Below, in pieces: positions 48,701-56,278 of a stretch of 64,000 nucleotides of DNA (positions are counted from its first letter, which is position 1; each line of letters begins with the position of its first letter). The notes below the pieces were generated by a model. The model did no database searches. It was not told the DNA's origin and saw nothing but the letters and a program-made list of their open reading frames with translations. Source of the DNA: Lampropedia aestuarii (GTDB lineage: Bacteria; Pseudomonadota; Gammaproteobacteria; Burkholderiales; Burkholderiaceae_C). Location: positions 1-64,000 of the forward strand of contig NZ_SSWX01000015.1 in NCBI RefSeq assembly GCF_004803635.1, written 5' to 3'. A program made the position numbers and the translations under genes.

Positions 48701-51223
48701 CATGCCCGCCATGCGCCAGAGGCCAATAAGGTTTTGGCCGAGCGCAACCTGTCCGAAAAAGAGCTGGATGCCAAACGCGCAGCAGCCGATGCGCAGGTGT
48801 TGCAGTTGCGTAAAGACCTGCAAGGTGCGCTTGCGAAAGGCACATCTACGACACACATCCAGAAGTCACTGGCTATGGCGCTTGATGAGCAATCAACCTG
48901 GAAGCAAGCCCAGCCATGGAAAGGTACAGAAGTTGATCGACTGAGCTTGTCAGGGATGAGCGATGCAGATGCCAAGGCAGTGATGGATGGCCTTGCTCCA
49001 GAGCGCCGCGCGGCACTGGATAAACTGGCCGCCAAGGTGGATGCCATCAACGATCAAACGCTGAAAACCCTTGAGAGCTATGGATTGATGGATCGCAAGA
49101 GTCTTAACGCCTGGCGCAGCACCTACAAGCACTATGTGCCACTGCATCGTGACGAAGCCAAGCCAGATAGTTTTGCGCATCCAATCGGCCAAGGCTTCAG
49201 CACCAAAGGGGATGCTTCTAAGCGCCGCACCGGCTCCAATGAAAAAGTCACAGACATCCTTGGGCATATTGCGATGCAGCGCGAGGCAGCGTTGACCCGA
49301 GGCGAGAAAAACAATGTGGCCAAACGGCTGTACTTGTTGGCGCAGCAAAACCCGGACGACAATCTTTGGACATTTACCTTGCCATCTAAACGCATGGTGG
49401 ACCCTGATACTGGGCTCGTGAAGACGATGCCGGACCGGACGGCCTTACTCAAAGACAATGCAATGACCGTGCGGATAGGCGGTCATGACAAGTACCTGAT
49501 TTTCAATGACCGCAATGAACGCGCCTTGCGTTTGGGCGCGGCCATGAAGAATCTGGATGCCTTGGAGCTGGATCGCTTCACACGCACCATGGGGAAAATC
49601 ACGCGCTGGTTTGCCGCAGTCAATACCCAGTACAACCCTGTGTTTGGCGCCATGAACTTGGCGCGCGATGTGCAGGCCACAGCGCTGCAGCTTTCCAATA
49701 CGCCGCTAAAAGGCAAAGAAACAGCGGTCCTTAAGGGTATCGCCAGCAATCTGCGCCCAATCTATAAAGACTTGCGCCGCTCTCGCAAAGAGGCGGGCAT
49801 TGGCCAGGGGCCGTGGGCAAAGCTGTGGGATCAGCTCCAGCTGGATGGTGGCACTACAGGCTTCCGTGATTTGTACGCCACGCCAAACGACCGTGCAGAT
49901 GCGCTGCGCAAAGAGCTTTCCCGCATGGGCAAGCGCAGCAACGCAAGCAAAATCACATATGGAGCGCTGGATTGGCTCTCTGACTTCAATGAAACATTAG
50001 AGGCCACAAGTCGCCTGGCGACCTATAAAGTGGCGCTTGATGAGGGGCTAAGTCGCCAAGAGGCAGCCAGCCTAGCCAAAAACATTACCGTCAACTTCAA
50101 CCGCAAGGGGCGCAATACCAGCGTGATGGGGAGTTACTTTGCGTTCTTGAATGCCGCAATCCAGGGCAACGTGCGCATGTACGAAACACTGACGGGGCCG
50201 CGCGGCAGGCAGATCATGTTAGGGGGTGTTGCATTGGGGGCAATTTCCAGCATGGCCGGCATGCTGGTGATGGGTGGCGATGGTGACGATGACAACTGGT
50301 CCCGCATTCCTGATTTCGTGAAGGAGCGCAGTATCATCATCCCCATCAGCCGAGAGGATTACTTGGCGATCCCATTGCCGCTGGGATTTCACGTCTTTTC
50401 TAACATGGGTCGGACCATCGTGGAGGCGACCATGCTTGATGACCCGACCAAGAGCCGCGCAAGCTACATCGCTGAAATGGGGTTGATTAGCCTGAATGCC
50501 TACAACCCGCTGGGCGGGGCAGACAACATGATGCAGATGTTTACGCCGACGCCACTTGATCCTGTAATTGCGGTGACGCAAAATAAGAGCTGGACAGGCC
50601 AAGCAATCTACAGGGAGAATTTTTCTGCCCTCGATCCGAAGCCGCGTTATGCACTGGCCAAAGACAGCACCATGGGCATCACGCGCCATGCTGCGCGCAT
50701 CATCAACAATGCCACGGGCGGCAGCGACTGGCAGCCAGGTCGCGTGGACTTGAATCCCGATGCCATTGAATACCTGATTGGCCAGCTTACTGGTGGTGTG
50801 GGCCGTGAGATCATGAAAGCGGGCAATATGGCGCAGTCGATGCTGACAGGCGACGAGCTACCGCCAAACAAGATCGTCCTAGCTGGTCGTTTTTACGGCA
50901 ACACCCGTGGCGCCAACGGCCAAAGTGAGTCCTATTATGAAAACCTCAAGCGCATCAATGGCGCTGCAGCTGAGTACAAAGGACGCGTGGGGGAGGGGCA
51001 GGCTGCGGACTTGGTGCTTAATGACCAGCCGCTTGCGCGCCTGAATGGCGCGGCCGATGTGGTGCACAAACGCGTGCGTGGACTGCAAGAGCTGCGCAGG
51101 AGGGTGCAGGCAGGAGATGAGCCGGGTAAGCGCGAGATGGTCAAAGAGATTAATCAGGAGATCGAGCAGACTATGCTGCGCTTGAATACTGCCGTGCGGA
51201 ATGCGCTGAAAAGCACTGAATGA
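42785..51223 (+). CDS. Giant polyvalent ejected virion protein
   Basis: 2812 residues, AGAGGATG ribosome site. Domains in order, approximate residues: 1-330 helical; 337-484 lysozyme/transglycosylase-like domain (YRRTLESGGAADAKNPKSTA, catalytic Glu in LESGG); 578-870 DdrB/ParB-like domain (QNRDRSTAASIEQMNSI, VAGNGRAAGLAEAYRRG); 1065-1170 GNAT-like unit (ARNSGVGSELMQSLVDYA); 1209-1380 MuF-C-type domain; 1420-1580 zincin-like metallopeptidase with HESLGH (1473-1478); 1660-1868 ADP-ribosyltransferase-like domain (VVYHGTA ... FFFSGSPKVASGYA ... YDSVIFRN); then long helices and an LPD38-like C-terminal part with a hydrophobic GGVALGAISSMAGMLVMGG. Polyvalent proteins of this kind are injected with phage DNA to open the wall and act on host targets. 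Confidence 0.88.
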   Translation: MAQEQNPFDQFDNAVDVNPFDQFDPKPETGRTYGQAAKDIAVQLAEGVNNFAGAVPNLVSPDGVVAEFFSDNADYWRDKQSDATKQAVERVEAKIAQANPDGVIDQAVEAAKAYAGEPLAAQRLVTTNVPSVVPGVAAAKGAQVAAVARGATAAQATSQALLAGSVTNAGLNAGGARGEAFEDIRDTLIAQGMDKDQATEVAKSDSLLPAGVGAAAGFVSGRMGLEKVVAGGAKSGFKAGVGAAAGEFLGEQLEEVAPKIATNYQASDYDDRALTRDVGRTSTEAAIATMPGAALAGGATAIRGRNEAVSPAVESEQLGEATTNQDSRPASTAALQFDQAAYTQYRRTLESGGAADAKNPKSTAYGADQFTRGTWLDTVKKAKPAWAQGLSEQELLAQRGNLERSAEMAEALDRENTALLRKAGQEVNNHTLYAAHHFGGAKGLAFARADGSTTMAEILSERQLEANPYLKGMTKAQAIANWDRRAGVPADAAQAAPTPVADSTAANRLAELEVLESAEGLTDAQLAEREALRAQVDAQAQIAADAENVGTSFQDELAAATAKDDQARQARESQPVPITHRDARAADTVLQNRDRSTAASIEQMNSIAANPDYLRTGPSRTMDQGAPVVFGDFPATSVLGREETVADGRGQRVRTRYAVVDAADVIASNTADGLSAQDYAQGLPGKLRAVAGNGRAAGLAEAYRRGTAANYRAELQEDALSLGIETTSIAQMQAPMLVRVMDEADVTPDIGDRSNTVATARLSPVEEASNDAKRVNLAALEYDDSGIPTPASVRGFINAMPEAERGNMLNPDGSPTRQAIDRLTAASFKQAYGNDELVKLFAQATDPEARTVMTALAEASGAMAQLRDGGEFDIRQVVADAAALAVNARRRGITLNDALKNTDLDLNPETFVVAEFMAQNIRSAKRIAEGLRNFADKALEQIRIAQENQVQGGMFGDRPTLSRSQLLEGLNRDNQRAATTAAEPSFVEDQARSGPNEELAESAGAEPRAEGSGWPNRAERGAEQGQYNAVANELPLTTPAREQVLGQQDRETLRFSRPAQKQEQTLDGWRKQAENAGAGVAVSERDDIVTLSKIVIPEAARNSGVGSELMQSLVDYADAAGKHVALTPSEDFGGSKPRLKSFYKRFGFVENKGKGRVFQTMEAMYREHANKTLFSRTDNTASDYEARIDALFSGDKPRSAARGEEQAKVLDRADVLDLLKVGHGPVYLNESAVGKPDRNAPRGSPPKHPNMTADQWKRVPDWLDQPAAVFESATIKGDMVVIAPELVDGSIVMLTIDPNASAGRGVSVRLLTNAYDRDGGAPPFQSWYNQGLARYIDKKVFPAVLQRVGVQSSNTVQSKPGIPKILSEKNLDGYRKVNLSLARVADLVRTPSNERLSMVQQQADKVRKHWRNAPETIVLESLDDARVPDSVRKAITNSQDGLGAVEGFFYSGKVFLVAKNLPKHADVARVMLHESLGHYGLRGVFGKQLGQVLDMVQSGRRADVIRQAREYGLHGKLPENATDAQVWDSMSREQRNEAAEEVLAFMAQEQPEIGFVRRAVAAIRSWLRENVPGFNKMRLSDGDIIRNYLLPARDWVEQGKSSEMGAKSNGRMRAAFSFGRNAEDGRRLSIADWAKAHFGSAMAPNNKPTWQNFADWFGDSKVVDENGSPLVVYHGTAADLSFFDPLALGASTKAASAKKAFFFSGSPKVASGYAFLSETRTGLNVSVLKNAAKSDVLPKELQDYMNAEADRMASDALERGEPAWINEDSETGGGTPGANVLPLYLSAKNPKVIDYNGSEYREVSFASAIEQAKKEGYDSVIFRNAEDSMHKDYSEVSDIFAVFSPEQIKSATGNYGDFDPANRDIRFSRVPQAAQSVLTKTQDAVKKLTGYDSMDAAIYAWQDKFIDLKRIQQTIKDLGGTVSEINDAYRGEELFHKRVAKRTQDFMRDELRPLLKGMNDSAVSIEQMEQFLHARHAPEANKVLAERNLSEKELDAKRAAADAQVLQLRKDLQGALAKGTSTTHIQKSLAMALDEQSTWKQAQPWKGTEVDRLSLSGMSDADAKAVMDGLAPERRAALDKLAAKVDAINDQTLKTLESYGLMDRKSLNAWRSTYKHYVPLHRDEAKPDSFAHPIGQGFSTKGDASKRRTGSNEKVTDILGHIAMQREAALTRGEKNNVAKRLYLLAQQNPDDNLWTFTLPSKRMVDPDTGLVKTMPDRTALLKDNAMTVRIGGHDKYLIFNDRNERALRLGAAMKNLDALELDRFTRTMGKITRWFAAVNTQYNPVFGAMNLARDVQATALQLSNTPLKGKETAVLKGIASNLRPIYKDLRRSRKEAGIGQGPWAKLWDQLQLDGGTTGFRDLYATPNDRADALRKELSRMGKRSNASKITYGALDWLSDFNETLEATSRLATYKVALDEGLSRQEAASLAKNITVNFNRKGRNTSVMGSYFAFLNAAIQGNVRMYETLTGPRGRQIMLGGVALGAISSMAGMLVMGGDGDDDNWSRIPDFVKERSIIIPISREDYLAIPLPLGFHVFSNMGRTIVEATMLDDPTKSRASYIAEMGLISLNAYNPLGGADNMMQMFTPTPLDPVIAVTQNKSWTGQAIYRENFSALDPKPRYALAKDSTMGITRHAARIINNATGGSDWQPGRVDLNPDAIEYLIGQLTGGVGREIMKAGNMAQSMLTGDELPPNKIVLAGRFYGNTRGANGQSESYYENLKRINGAAAEYKGRVGEGQAADLVLNDQPLARLNGAADVVHKRVRGLQELRRRVQAGDEPGKREMVKEINQEIEQTMLRLNTAVRNALKSTE

Positions 51224-51283
51224 GGCAATTATGTGCTGTAAATATAGAATCCTTGCATAGTCACTCGTACTGCAAGGAGCCGT

Positions 51284-51376
51284 ATGCCAGCACTAACTGT
51301 CGCTCTAGCTTGTCTGGCTGGCTTTCAGAATTTGAAGCCGCCCGAAGAGACCTATTTTGATGTGCGGCGGGCTTGA
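51284..51376 (+). CDS. Possible 30-residue peptide
   Basis: MPALTVALACLAGFQNLKPP ending ETYFDVRRA, with a strong AAGGAG ribosome site six bases before the ATG. Short and hydrophobic at the start. It is just downstream of the giant protein gene. The good ribosome site is the only reason to list it; an inverted repeat GACCTAT/ATAGGTC (51349-51355 and 51384-51390) spans its end. Confidence 0.35.
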   Translation: MPALTVALACLAGFQNLKPPEETYFDVRRA

Positions 51377-51508
51377 TCGTCCGATAGGTCGTGATGACCC
51401 AGTGTGAGACCATCAAAGCCTCAACAGCTTGTTGCCGTCAAGTTCTGCCTATGCTGCTAAACCAATGTGCAGGAAGGCACAGGGCCGAGTCTAAATAAAT
51501 TTTATTTT

Positions 51509-51538
51509 TTGAGAAAATCTTACGTAATAAGATACACT
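51509..51538 (+). promoter_or_regulatory. Promoter with palindrome for the terminal membrane-protein gene
   Basis: -35 TTGAGA (51509-51514), 18-base spacer, -10 TACACT (51533-51538). The spacer contains the palindrome ATCTTA-CGTAA-TAAGAT (51517-51533), well placed for a repressor. It lies in a strongly AT-rich stretch that starts with the cargo gene downstream. Confidence 0.55.
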
Positions 51539-51563
51539 TTATTTTTTATAAGCAGGCGGCACT

Positions 51564-52286
51564 ATGGCGAGTAGGTGGTGGGAGTATTATGCAATTCGCT
51601 ACTTTGTTGGTTCAGCGATTGGCGCTTTTCTTATTCTGTATTTGAATGGTTATCACTCCTCTGGATTTGGGGGAGTGCTTTGTTCTATTGGGATAGCTGG
51701 GATAAAGGATTTTTCTGATTTTGCGGTTTTGGCGTCAGTTGGATTTGCTTTTTGTTATTTATCAAGCGCTCCTATTTTGGTTTTTCATGCGTATAGAGCT
51801 CACCTGAGTTTCGGTGGCTTTGAAAAATCATCGTGTTGTTCATATTTTTGTATTGCTACTTCTATTGTAGCGGTGGGGATTTTTTCTTTTATTTATATTG
51901 ATAATCAATTTGTTGCATTGCTTTTTACCTGTGTGACTGGGTTTTCAATTGGATTAACGCTGGCTGCTTTTTTTGATAAATATTCAAAAGTTGAGGAATA
52001 TTACAAAAATCTATCCAAGGCTAGAGTAGAAATCCCAAAAGGCAAAAGAAGAGGTGATTCTGCATCTATAAGAGCTGACTATATAACTTCATATAAGCAC
52101 TTGAGGGAGCATGGGAATGCATTTCTCATAGTTGTTTTTGAGTTTATTTTGGCTTTTTCTATTTTTCATAGTTCATCAAAGAAGGTGGGCCTAATTATTC
52201 TTGCTTTGTGGGTTGTGCCATCTGGTTTTGTTTGGTTGCTGGGGTCTGTGTTAGAGAGAAAAATGGTCAATAGGAATTCAAATTAA
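51564..52286 (+). CDS. Polytopic membrane protein at the right end of the prophage
   Basis: 240 residues, strongly AT-rich. About six hydrophobic segments: AIRYFVGSAIGAFLILYL (9-26), FAVLASVGFAFCYLSSAPILVF (53-74), YFCIATSIVAVGIFSFIYI (92-110), FVALLFTCVTGFSIGLTLAAFF (114-135), FLIVVFEFILAFSIF (190-204) and VGLIILALWVVPSGFVWLLG (211-230), with a polar loop of about 50 residues in between. No family recognised. A lone gene with its own promoter at the end of the late operon is a typical lysogenic-conversion position; membrane proteins there can act in superinfection exclusion. Confidence 0.75.
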   Translation: MASRWWEYYAIRYFVGSAIGAFLILYLNGYHSSGFGGVLCSIGIAGIKDFSDFAVLASVGFAFCYLSSAPILVFHAYRAHLSFGGFEKSSCCSYFCIATSIVAVGIFSFIYIDNQFVALLFTCVTGFSIGLTLAAFFDKYSKVEEYYKNLSKARVEIPKGKRRGDSASIRADYITSYKHLREHGNAFLIVVFEFILAFSIFHSSSKKVGLIILALWVVPSGFVWLLGSVLERKMVNRNSN

Positions 52287-52293
52287 TTTCTTC

Positions 52294-52479
52294 TTATATT
52301 TTCGCTGCAATTGTATTTTCCACTTCCTCGAGAAATTTTTTGTATTTATATGTCGCATCCCGGACGATCAATGTGCTGCAGCGCTGATCTAAGTGATCAT
52401 TGAAAAAATCTTGGATAAGTAAAGGTCCAGATCCTTGATTTCTATGCTTGACCATGAGCGTATCTTCATCGTCTGCCAC
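52294..52479 (-). CDS. Doubtful frame at the prophage-host border
   Basis: 61 residues from a GTG at 52479 (ADDEDTLMVKHRNQGSGP ... KFLEEVENTIAAKI). It looks protein-like, and the frame stays open further upstream (RPTSEITV), so it may be the 3' end of a broken gene. A second frame (52499-52696) with a hydrophobic segment lies just upstream out of phase. Together they could be one decayed membrane protein gene split by a frameshift. Confidence 0.35.
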   Translation of the reverse strand: MADDEDTLMVKHRNQGSGPLLIQDFFNDHLDQRCSTLIVRDATYKYKKFLEEVENTIAAKI

Positions 52480-52699
52480 GGTGATTTCAGAAGTAGGTCT
52501 AACCGAAAGAATGTTGTGATTCCGCTGCCGTCTTGCGGTTTTTTAAAGAAATGCTGGCTGCAATGATGGGCACAAAAAACGCAAAAAATTGCAGCAAACG
52601 CGCTAGCAATAGCTGCAACCGTCGATGCAAAAAGCTGTTTTGTTGTAAGTACTGGAAGGCTTGGTAGAGATAGCCCATGGCGCAGAGGCTGAGCAATTT

Positions 52700-53404
52700 G
52701 GTTGGAGAGGTTTAGAAAATCTGGCGTAGCATTAGGCGTAGCATTGAAAGAAATATTAGCTTTTTCATTGGAGAATACACTGCAGCATCATCGGCGTGTG
52801 GCCAGATTGCTTGGTTTCTTTAAGTGATGGCTTTGTAGTGTTGGTGTCGCTCATGTTGACTGTCAATGACGGCTCTGATGCTTGTATTGCTAAAACGCGC
52901 TGCCTGCGGCCTGATTCGCAGTAGCACTGCGGTGCATGGCAGGGGTGGTTTCAGCATAAGTGGGTGAAAAACGGCCGCAGCGGCAAGCAATCGGTCGATG
53001 TTGAATGCGCAAAGCGTGTCAGGCATGTGAATCAAGTGCCTCTATTATTGTCTATGCGCTGTATGGACTCGGGTTCAATGGCCGCCATATTGCGACAATT
53101 CGTTGGCTCGCAATGCCCGAGCATTTATAAGGGGTAATAGTCGCTCAACTGTCGGTGCAAAGACATTGTGAGCGCAATCAAGCAGTTTGTTTCAGGCACT
53201 GAAAAAGCCCTTTTTAGCAGACAAAATGCACACATTTTCAGCCTCAAAAAGCCCCTGAGGTTAACCCCATTGCCGATTCCCCTCATTGTCGCTGCACTGC
53301 AGCATCCATAGCATTCAGTCCAGCTTGGTGCCTTCAACAATAGTTTTTTGACCTTGTTGCAGAGCGCTGTTCTGAGTGGCTTAACGTTTTGCGTGGATTG
53401 AAGA
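52700..53404. other. Prophage-host border region without a clear gene
   Basis: About 700 bases between the AT-rich prophage end and the liv operon hold no convincing gene. The right attachment site should lie between 52287 and 53404, but without the left end it cannot be placed, and no tRNA is recognised. Short inverted repeats such as GCTCG-CAATGC-CCGAGC near 53109-53125 are visible. The liv promoter is presumably within the last 200 bases. Confidence 0.4.
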
Positions 53405-54178
53405 ATGAGTGACACCATCCTGGCAACGAAGAATCTGACCAAAGAGTTCAAGGGCTTTACTGCCGTGGACAACGTCAACCTGCAAGTGCAGCGTGGCCAT
53501 ATCCATGCGTTGATTGGCCCCAATGGGGCGGGCAAAACCACCTGCTTTAACTTGCTGACGAAATTTCTGGAGCCCACCCGCGGCACCATCACCTTTAACG
53601 GCATCGATATCACGCGCGAAAAATCGGCCGAAATTGCGCGGCGTGGCGTGATTCGTTCGTTTCAGATTTCTGCGGTGTTCCCGCATTTGACCCTGCTGGA
53701 AAACGTGCGCATTGCACTGCAGCGCCAGTTGGGCACGCAATACCATTTTTGGCGCAGCGACAAAAGCCTGGACCTGCTCAATGACCGTGCGGTGCAGTTG
53801 CTGGCCGAGGTGGACTTGCGCCATCTGGCCGATGAGGTGACTGTCAACCTGCCATATGGCCGCAAACGTGCGCTGGAGATTGCCACCACATTGGCCATGG
53901 AGCCGGAGCTGATGCTGCTCGATGAGCCCACTCAAGGCATGGGCCATGAAGATGTGGACCGTGTGACCAGCCTGATCAAGGAGGTCTCCAAAGGGCGGAC
54001 GATTTTGATGGTTGAGCACAATATGAAAGTGATCTCGACCATTGCTGACCGCATCTCAGTGCTGCAGCGCGGTGCGATTTTGGCAGAAGGCAATTACGCC
54101 GAAGTCTCGCAAGACCCGCGCGTGATGCAAGCCTATATGGGCACCACCGATGGCCAACTGCAAGGAGCACACGCATGA
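53405..54178 (+). CDS. livG: ABC transporter ATPase, LivG type
   Basis: 257 residues. Walker A GPNGAGKT (38-45), a signature region LPYGRKRALEIATTLAMEP in place of LSGGQ, Walker B LMLLDEP (about 172-178) and a switch His in VEHNM; the LivG-specific long loop (QRQLGTQYHFWRSDKS) is present. Couples ATP hydrolysis to uptake with LivF, LivH and LivM. First gene of the cluster here; overlaps livF by ATGA. Substrate may be branched-chain amino acids or a related small polar compound. Confidence 0.9.
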   Translation: MSDTILATKNLTKEFKGFTAVDNVNLQVQRGHIHALIGPNGAGKTTCFNLLTKFLEPTRGTITFNGIDITREKSAEIARRGVIRSFQISAVFPHLTLLENVRIALQRQLGTQYHFWRSDKSLDLLNDRAVQLLAEVDLRHLADEVTVNLPYGRKRALEIATTLAMEPELMLLDEPTQGMGHEDVDRVTSLIKEVSKGRTILMVEHNMKVISTIADRISVLQRGAILAEGNYAEVSQDPRVMQAYMGTTDGQLQGAHA

Positions 54179-54906
54179 GCGTACAAGTTGTTGGCGCGGC
54201 TGCGCCTGCTTTGGAAATCACCAATCTGCAGGGTTGGTATGGTGAGTCGCACGTCTTGCACGGCGTGAATTTGACGGTGCAGCCCGGCGAAGTGGTGACG
54301 CTGCTGGGCCGCAATGGCGCTGGCAGAACGTCGATTTTGCGGGCCATCACGGGCTTGATTGGCAAGCGCGCCGGCTCTATCAAGATCGGCGGGGTCGAAA
54401 CCATTGGCATGCCCACGCACAAGATCACCCATTTGGGCCTGGGCTACTGCCCGGAAGAGCGCGGTATTTTTGCCAGCCTGACAACCGAAGAAAACCTGCT
54501 GCTGCCACCAGTGCTCAAGGGTCACGGCAAAGGCATGGGCATAGAAGAGATTTATACGTTGTTTCCAAACCTGCAAGAGCGCAAGCACAGCCCCGGCACG
54601 CGCTTGTCGGGCGGCGAGCAGCAAATGCTGGCGGTGGCGCGTATTTTGCGCACCGGTGCCAATTTGTTGCTGCTCGATGAAATCTCCGAAGGCCTTGCAC
54701 CGGTGATTGTGCAGGCCTTGGCGCGCATGATCACGCTGCTGCGCCAACGTGGTTACACGGTGGTGATGGTTGAGCAGAACTTCCGCTTTGCCGCGCCGTT
54801 GGCCGACCGTTTTTATGTGATTGAGCATGGCCAGGTGGTCGAGCACATTCTGGCGAGCGAGCTCGAAGACAAGATGCCCTTGCTCAATGAATTGCTAGGC
54901 GTTTAG
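54175..54906 (+). CDS. livF: ABC transporter ATPase, LivF type, with Arg in Walker A
   Basis: 243 residues. Walker A reads GRNGAGRTS: the usual Lys is Arg (codon AGA). Signature LSGGEQQMLAVAR, Walker B LLLLDEISEGLAP and the switch VEQNF are intact. It pairs with LivG in the LivGFHM transporter; the Lys to Arg change should weaken nucleotide hydrolysis at one site, or be tolerated since the partner site is normal. Overlaps livG by ATGA. Confidence 0.88.
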   Translation: MSVQVVGAAAPALEITNLQGWYGESHVLHGVNLTVQPGEVVTLLGRNGAGRTSILRAITGLIGKRAGSIKIGGVETIGMPTHKITHLGLGYCPEERGIFASLTTEENLLLPPVLKGHGKGMGIEEIYTLFPNLQERKHSPGTRLSGGEQQMLAVARILRTGANLLLLDEISEGLAPVIVQALARMITLLRQRGYTVVMVEQNFRFAAPLADRFYVIEHGQVVEHILASELEDKMPLLNELLGV

Positions 54907-54988
54907 TACCTTTCTAAGACCAGGCCCCACCAGGCTTTTTACAAGCGGTTTGAAGCCGCGCAAATGTCGATAACAAGGAGACACTTCA

Positions 54989-56182
54989 ATGAAATTCCAA
55001 CTGACCGCAATTGCCGCTGTTCTGGGTGTGGCAGGCCTGACCGGTGCGGCGCACGCACAAGACAAGGTCGTGATTGGCTTTGTGACCGATATGTCCAGCC
55101 TGTATTCTGATGTGGACGGCAAAAACGGTGCGACGGCAGCACAAATGGCCATCGACGATTTCGGTGGCAAGGTGCTGGGCAAGCCGATCGAGCTGGTCAC
55201 TGCAGACCACCAGAACAAGGCAGATATTGCGGCTGCCAAGGTGCGCGAATGGATTGATACACAAAACGCCTCGATGATTTTGGGCGGCACGAACTCGGGC
55301 ACGGCGCTCGCTTCCAGCACCGTGGCCAATGAAAAAGGCGTGCTCTACATCAACAATGGTGCGGGAACTTCGGCTCTGACCAATGAACAATGCGCACCGC
55401 TGACGATTCACTATGCGTATGACACCGTGGCGCTGGCACGCGGCACCGGCAAAGCCATTGTCGATAGTGGCGGCAAGGATTGGTTCTTCCTGACGGCAGA
55501 TTACGCGTTTGGCCATTCGCTAGAAAAAGACACGGCAGCCACAGTCAAGGCCGCAGGTGGTGATGTCAAAGGCATGGTGCGTCACCCGCTCAATGCCTCT
55601 GATTTCTCGTCGTTCCTGCTGCAGGCGCAATCCTCCAAGGCCCAGATTTTGGGCATGGCCAATGCCGGTGGTGACACCATCAACACCATCAAAGCGGCCA
55701 ACGAGTTTGGTATCACCAGCACGATGAAACTGGCTGGCTTATTGCTGTTTTTGACCGACATCCACAGCATGGGCCTGCCCACCACGCAGGGCTTGCAGTT
55801 CACCTCCAGCTGGTATTGGGACCAGAACGACGAGTCGCGTGCCTGGGCCCAGAAGTTCTACGACAAAACCAAGCGCATGCCAACCGATATTCAAGCTGCC
55901 AACTACTCTGCGGTGATGAACTACCTCAAAGCCGTTGAGGAAGCTGGCACAACCGACTCGAAAAAAGTCAACGAAGTGCTGCGCTCCAAAGAGCTCAAAG
56001 ACTTCTACGCCAGCGGCATGATCCGCCCGGATGGCCGCTACGCCCACGATATGTACTTGATGGAAGTCAAAAAACCAGCGGACTCCAAGCGTGAGTGGGA
56101 TTACCTCACCGTGGTCAAAACCTTGCCAGGTGAAGAGGTCTGGACACTGCAAGAAGAAACCAAATGCCCTCTGTGGAAGTAA
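54989..56182 (+). CDS. Periplasmic substrate-binding protein, LivK/Peripla_BP_6 type
   Basis: 397 residues. A Sec signal peptide (KFQLTAIAAVLGVAGLTGAAHA, cut before QDK) leads into a type I periplasmic-binding fold: VVIGFVTDMSSLYSDVDGKNG, DHQNKADIAAAKVREWID, MILGGTNSGTALAS. AAGGAG upstream. It captures the substrate for LivHMGF. The missing usual PxSG motif and the particular pocket residues (DMSSLYSD) suggest a ligand other than leucine, perhaps an amide or aromatic acid; unknown. Confidence 0.85.
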   Translation: MKFQLTAIAAVLGVAGLTGAAHAQDKVVIGFVTDMSSLYSDVDGKNGATAAQMAIDDFGGKVLGKPIELVTADHQNKADIAAAKVREWIDTQNASMILGGTNSGTALASSTVANEKGVLYINNGAGTSALTNEQCAPLTIHYAYDTVALARGTGKAIVDSGGKDWFFLTADYAFGHSLEKDTAATVKAAGGDVKGMVRHPLNASDFSSFLLQAQSSKAQILGMANAGGDTINTIKAANEFGITSTMKLAGLLLFLTDIHSMGLPTTQGLQFTSSWYWDQNDESRAWAQKFYDKTKRMPTDIQAANYSAVMNYLKAVEEAGTTDSKKVNEVLRSKELKDFYASGMIRPDGRYAHDMYLMEVKKPADSKREWDYLTVVKTLPGEEVWTLQEETKCPLWK

Positions 56183-56278
56183 TAACGCAGTAAACGTGTA
56201 ATAAGCGTGTAGTCAGCGCAAGGCCTGTGCCTTGCCGCTGACTGCATATGTTGTGTACTCATACAGCGGCACATTTTC

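Noticed and set aside
53060-53090. tRNA-like TCGGGTTCAA ... GCCGCCA at the prophage border
   Set aside because: No cloverleaf could be drawn around it, so it is not called as a tRNA or att site.
1-53404. CRISPR array or integrase in the prophage
   Set aside because: No repeat-spacer pattern and no recombinase motif are visible; the integrase probably lies to the left of the window.
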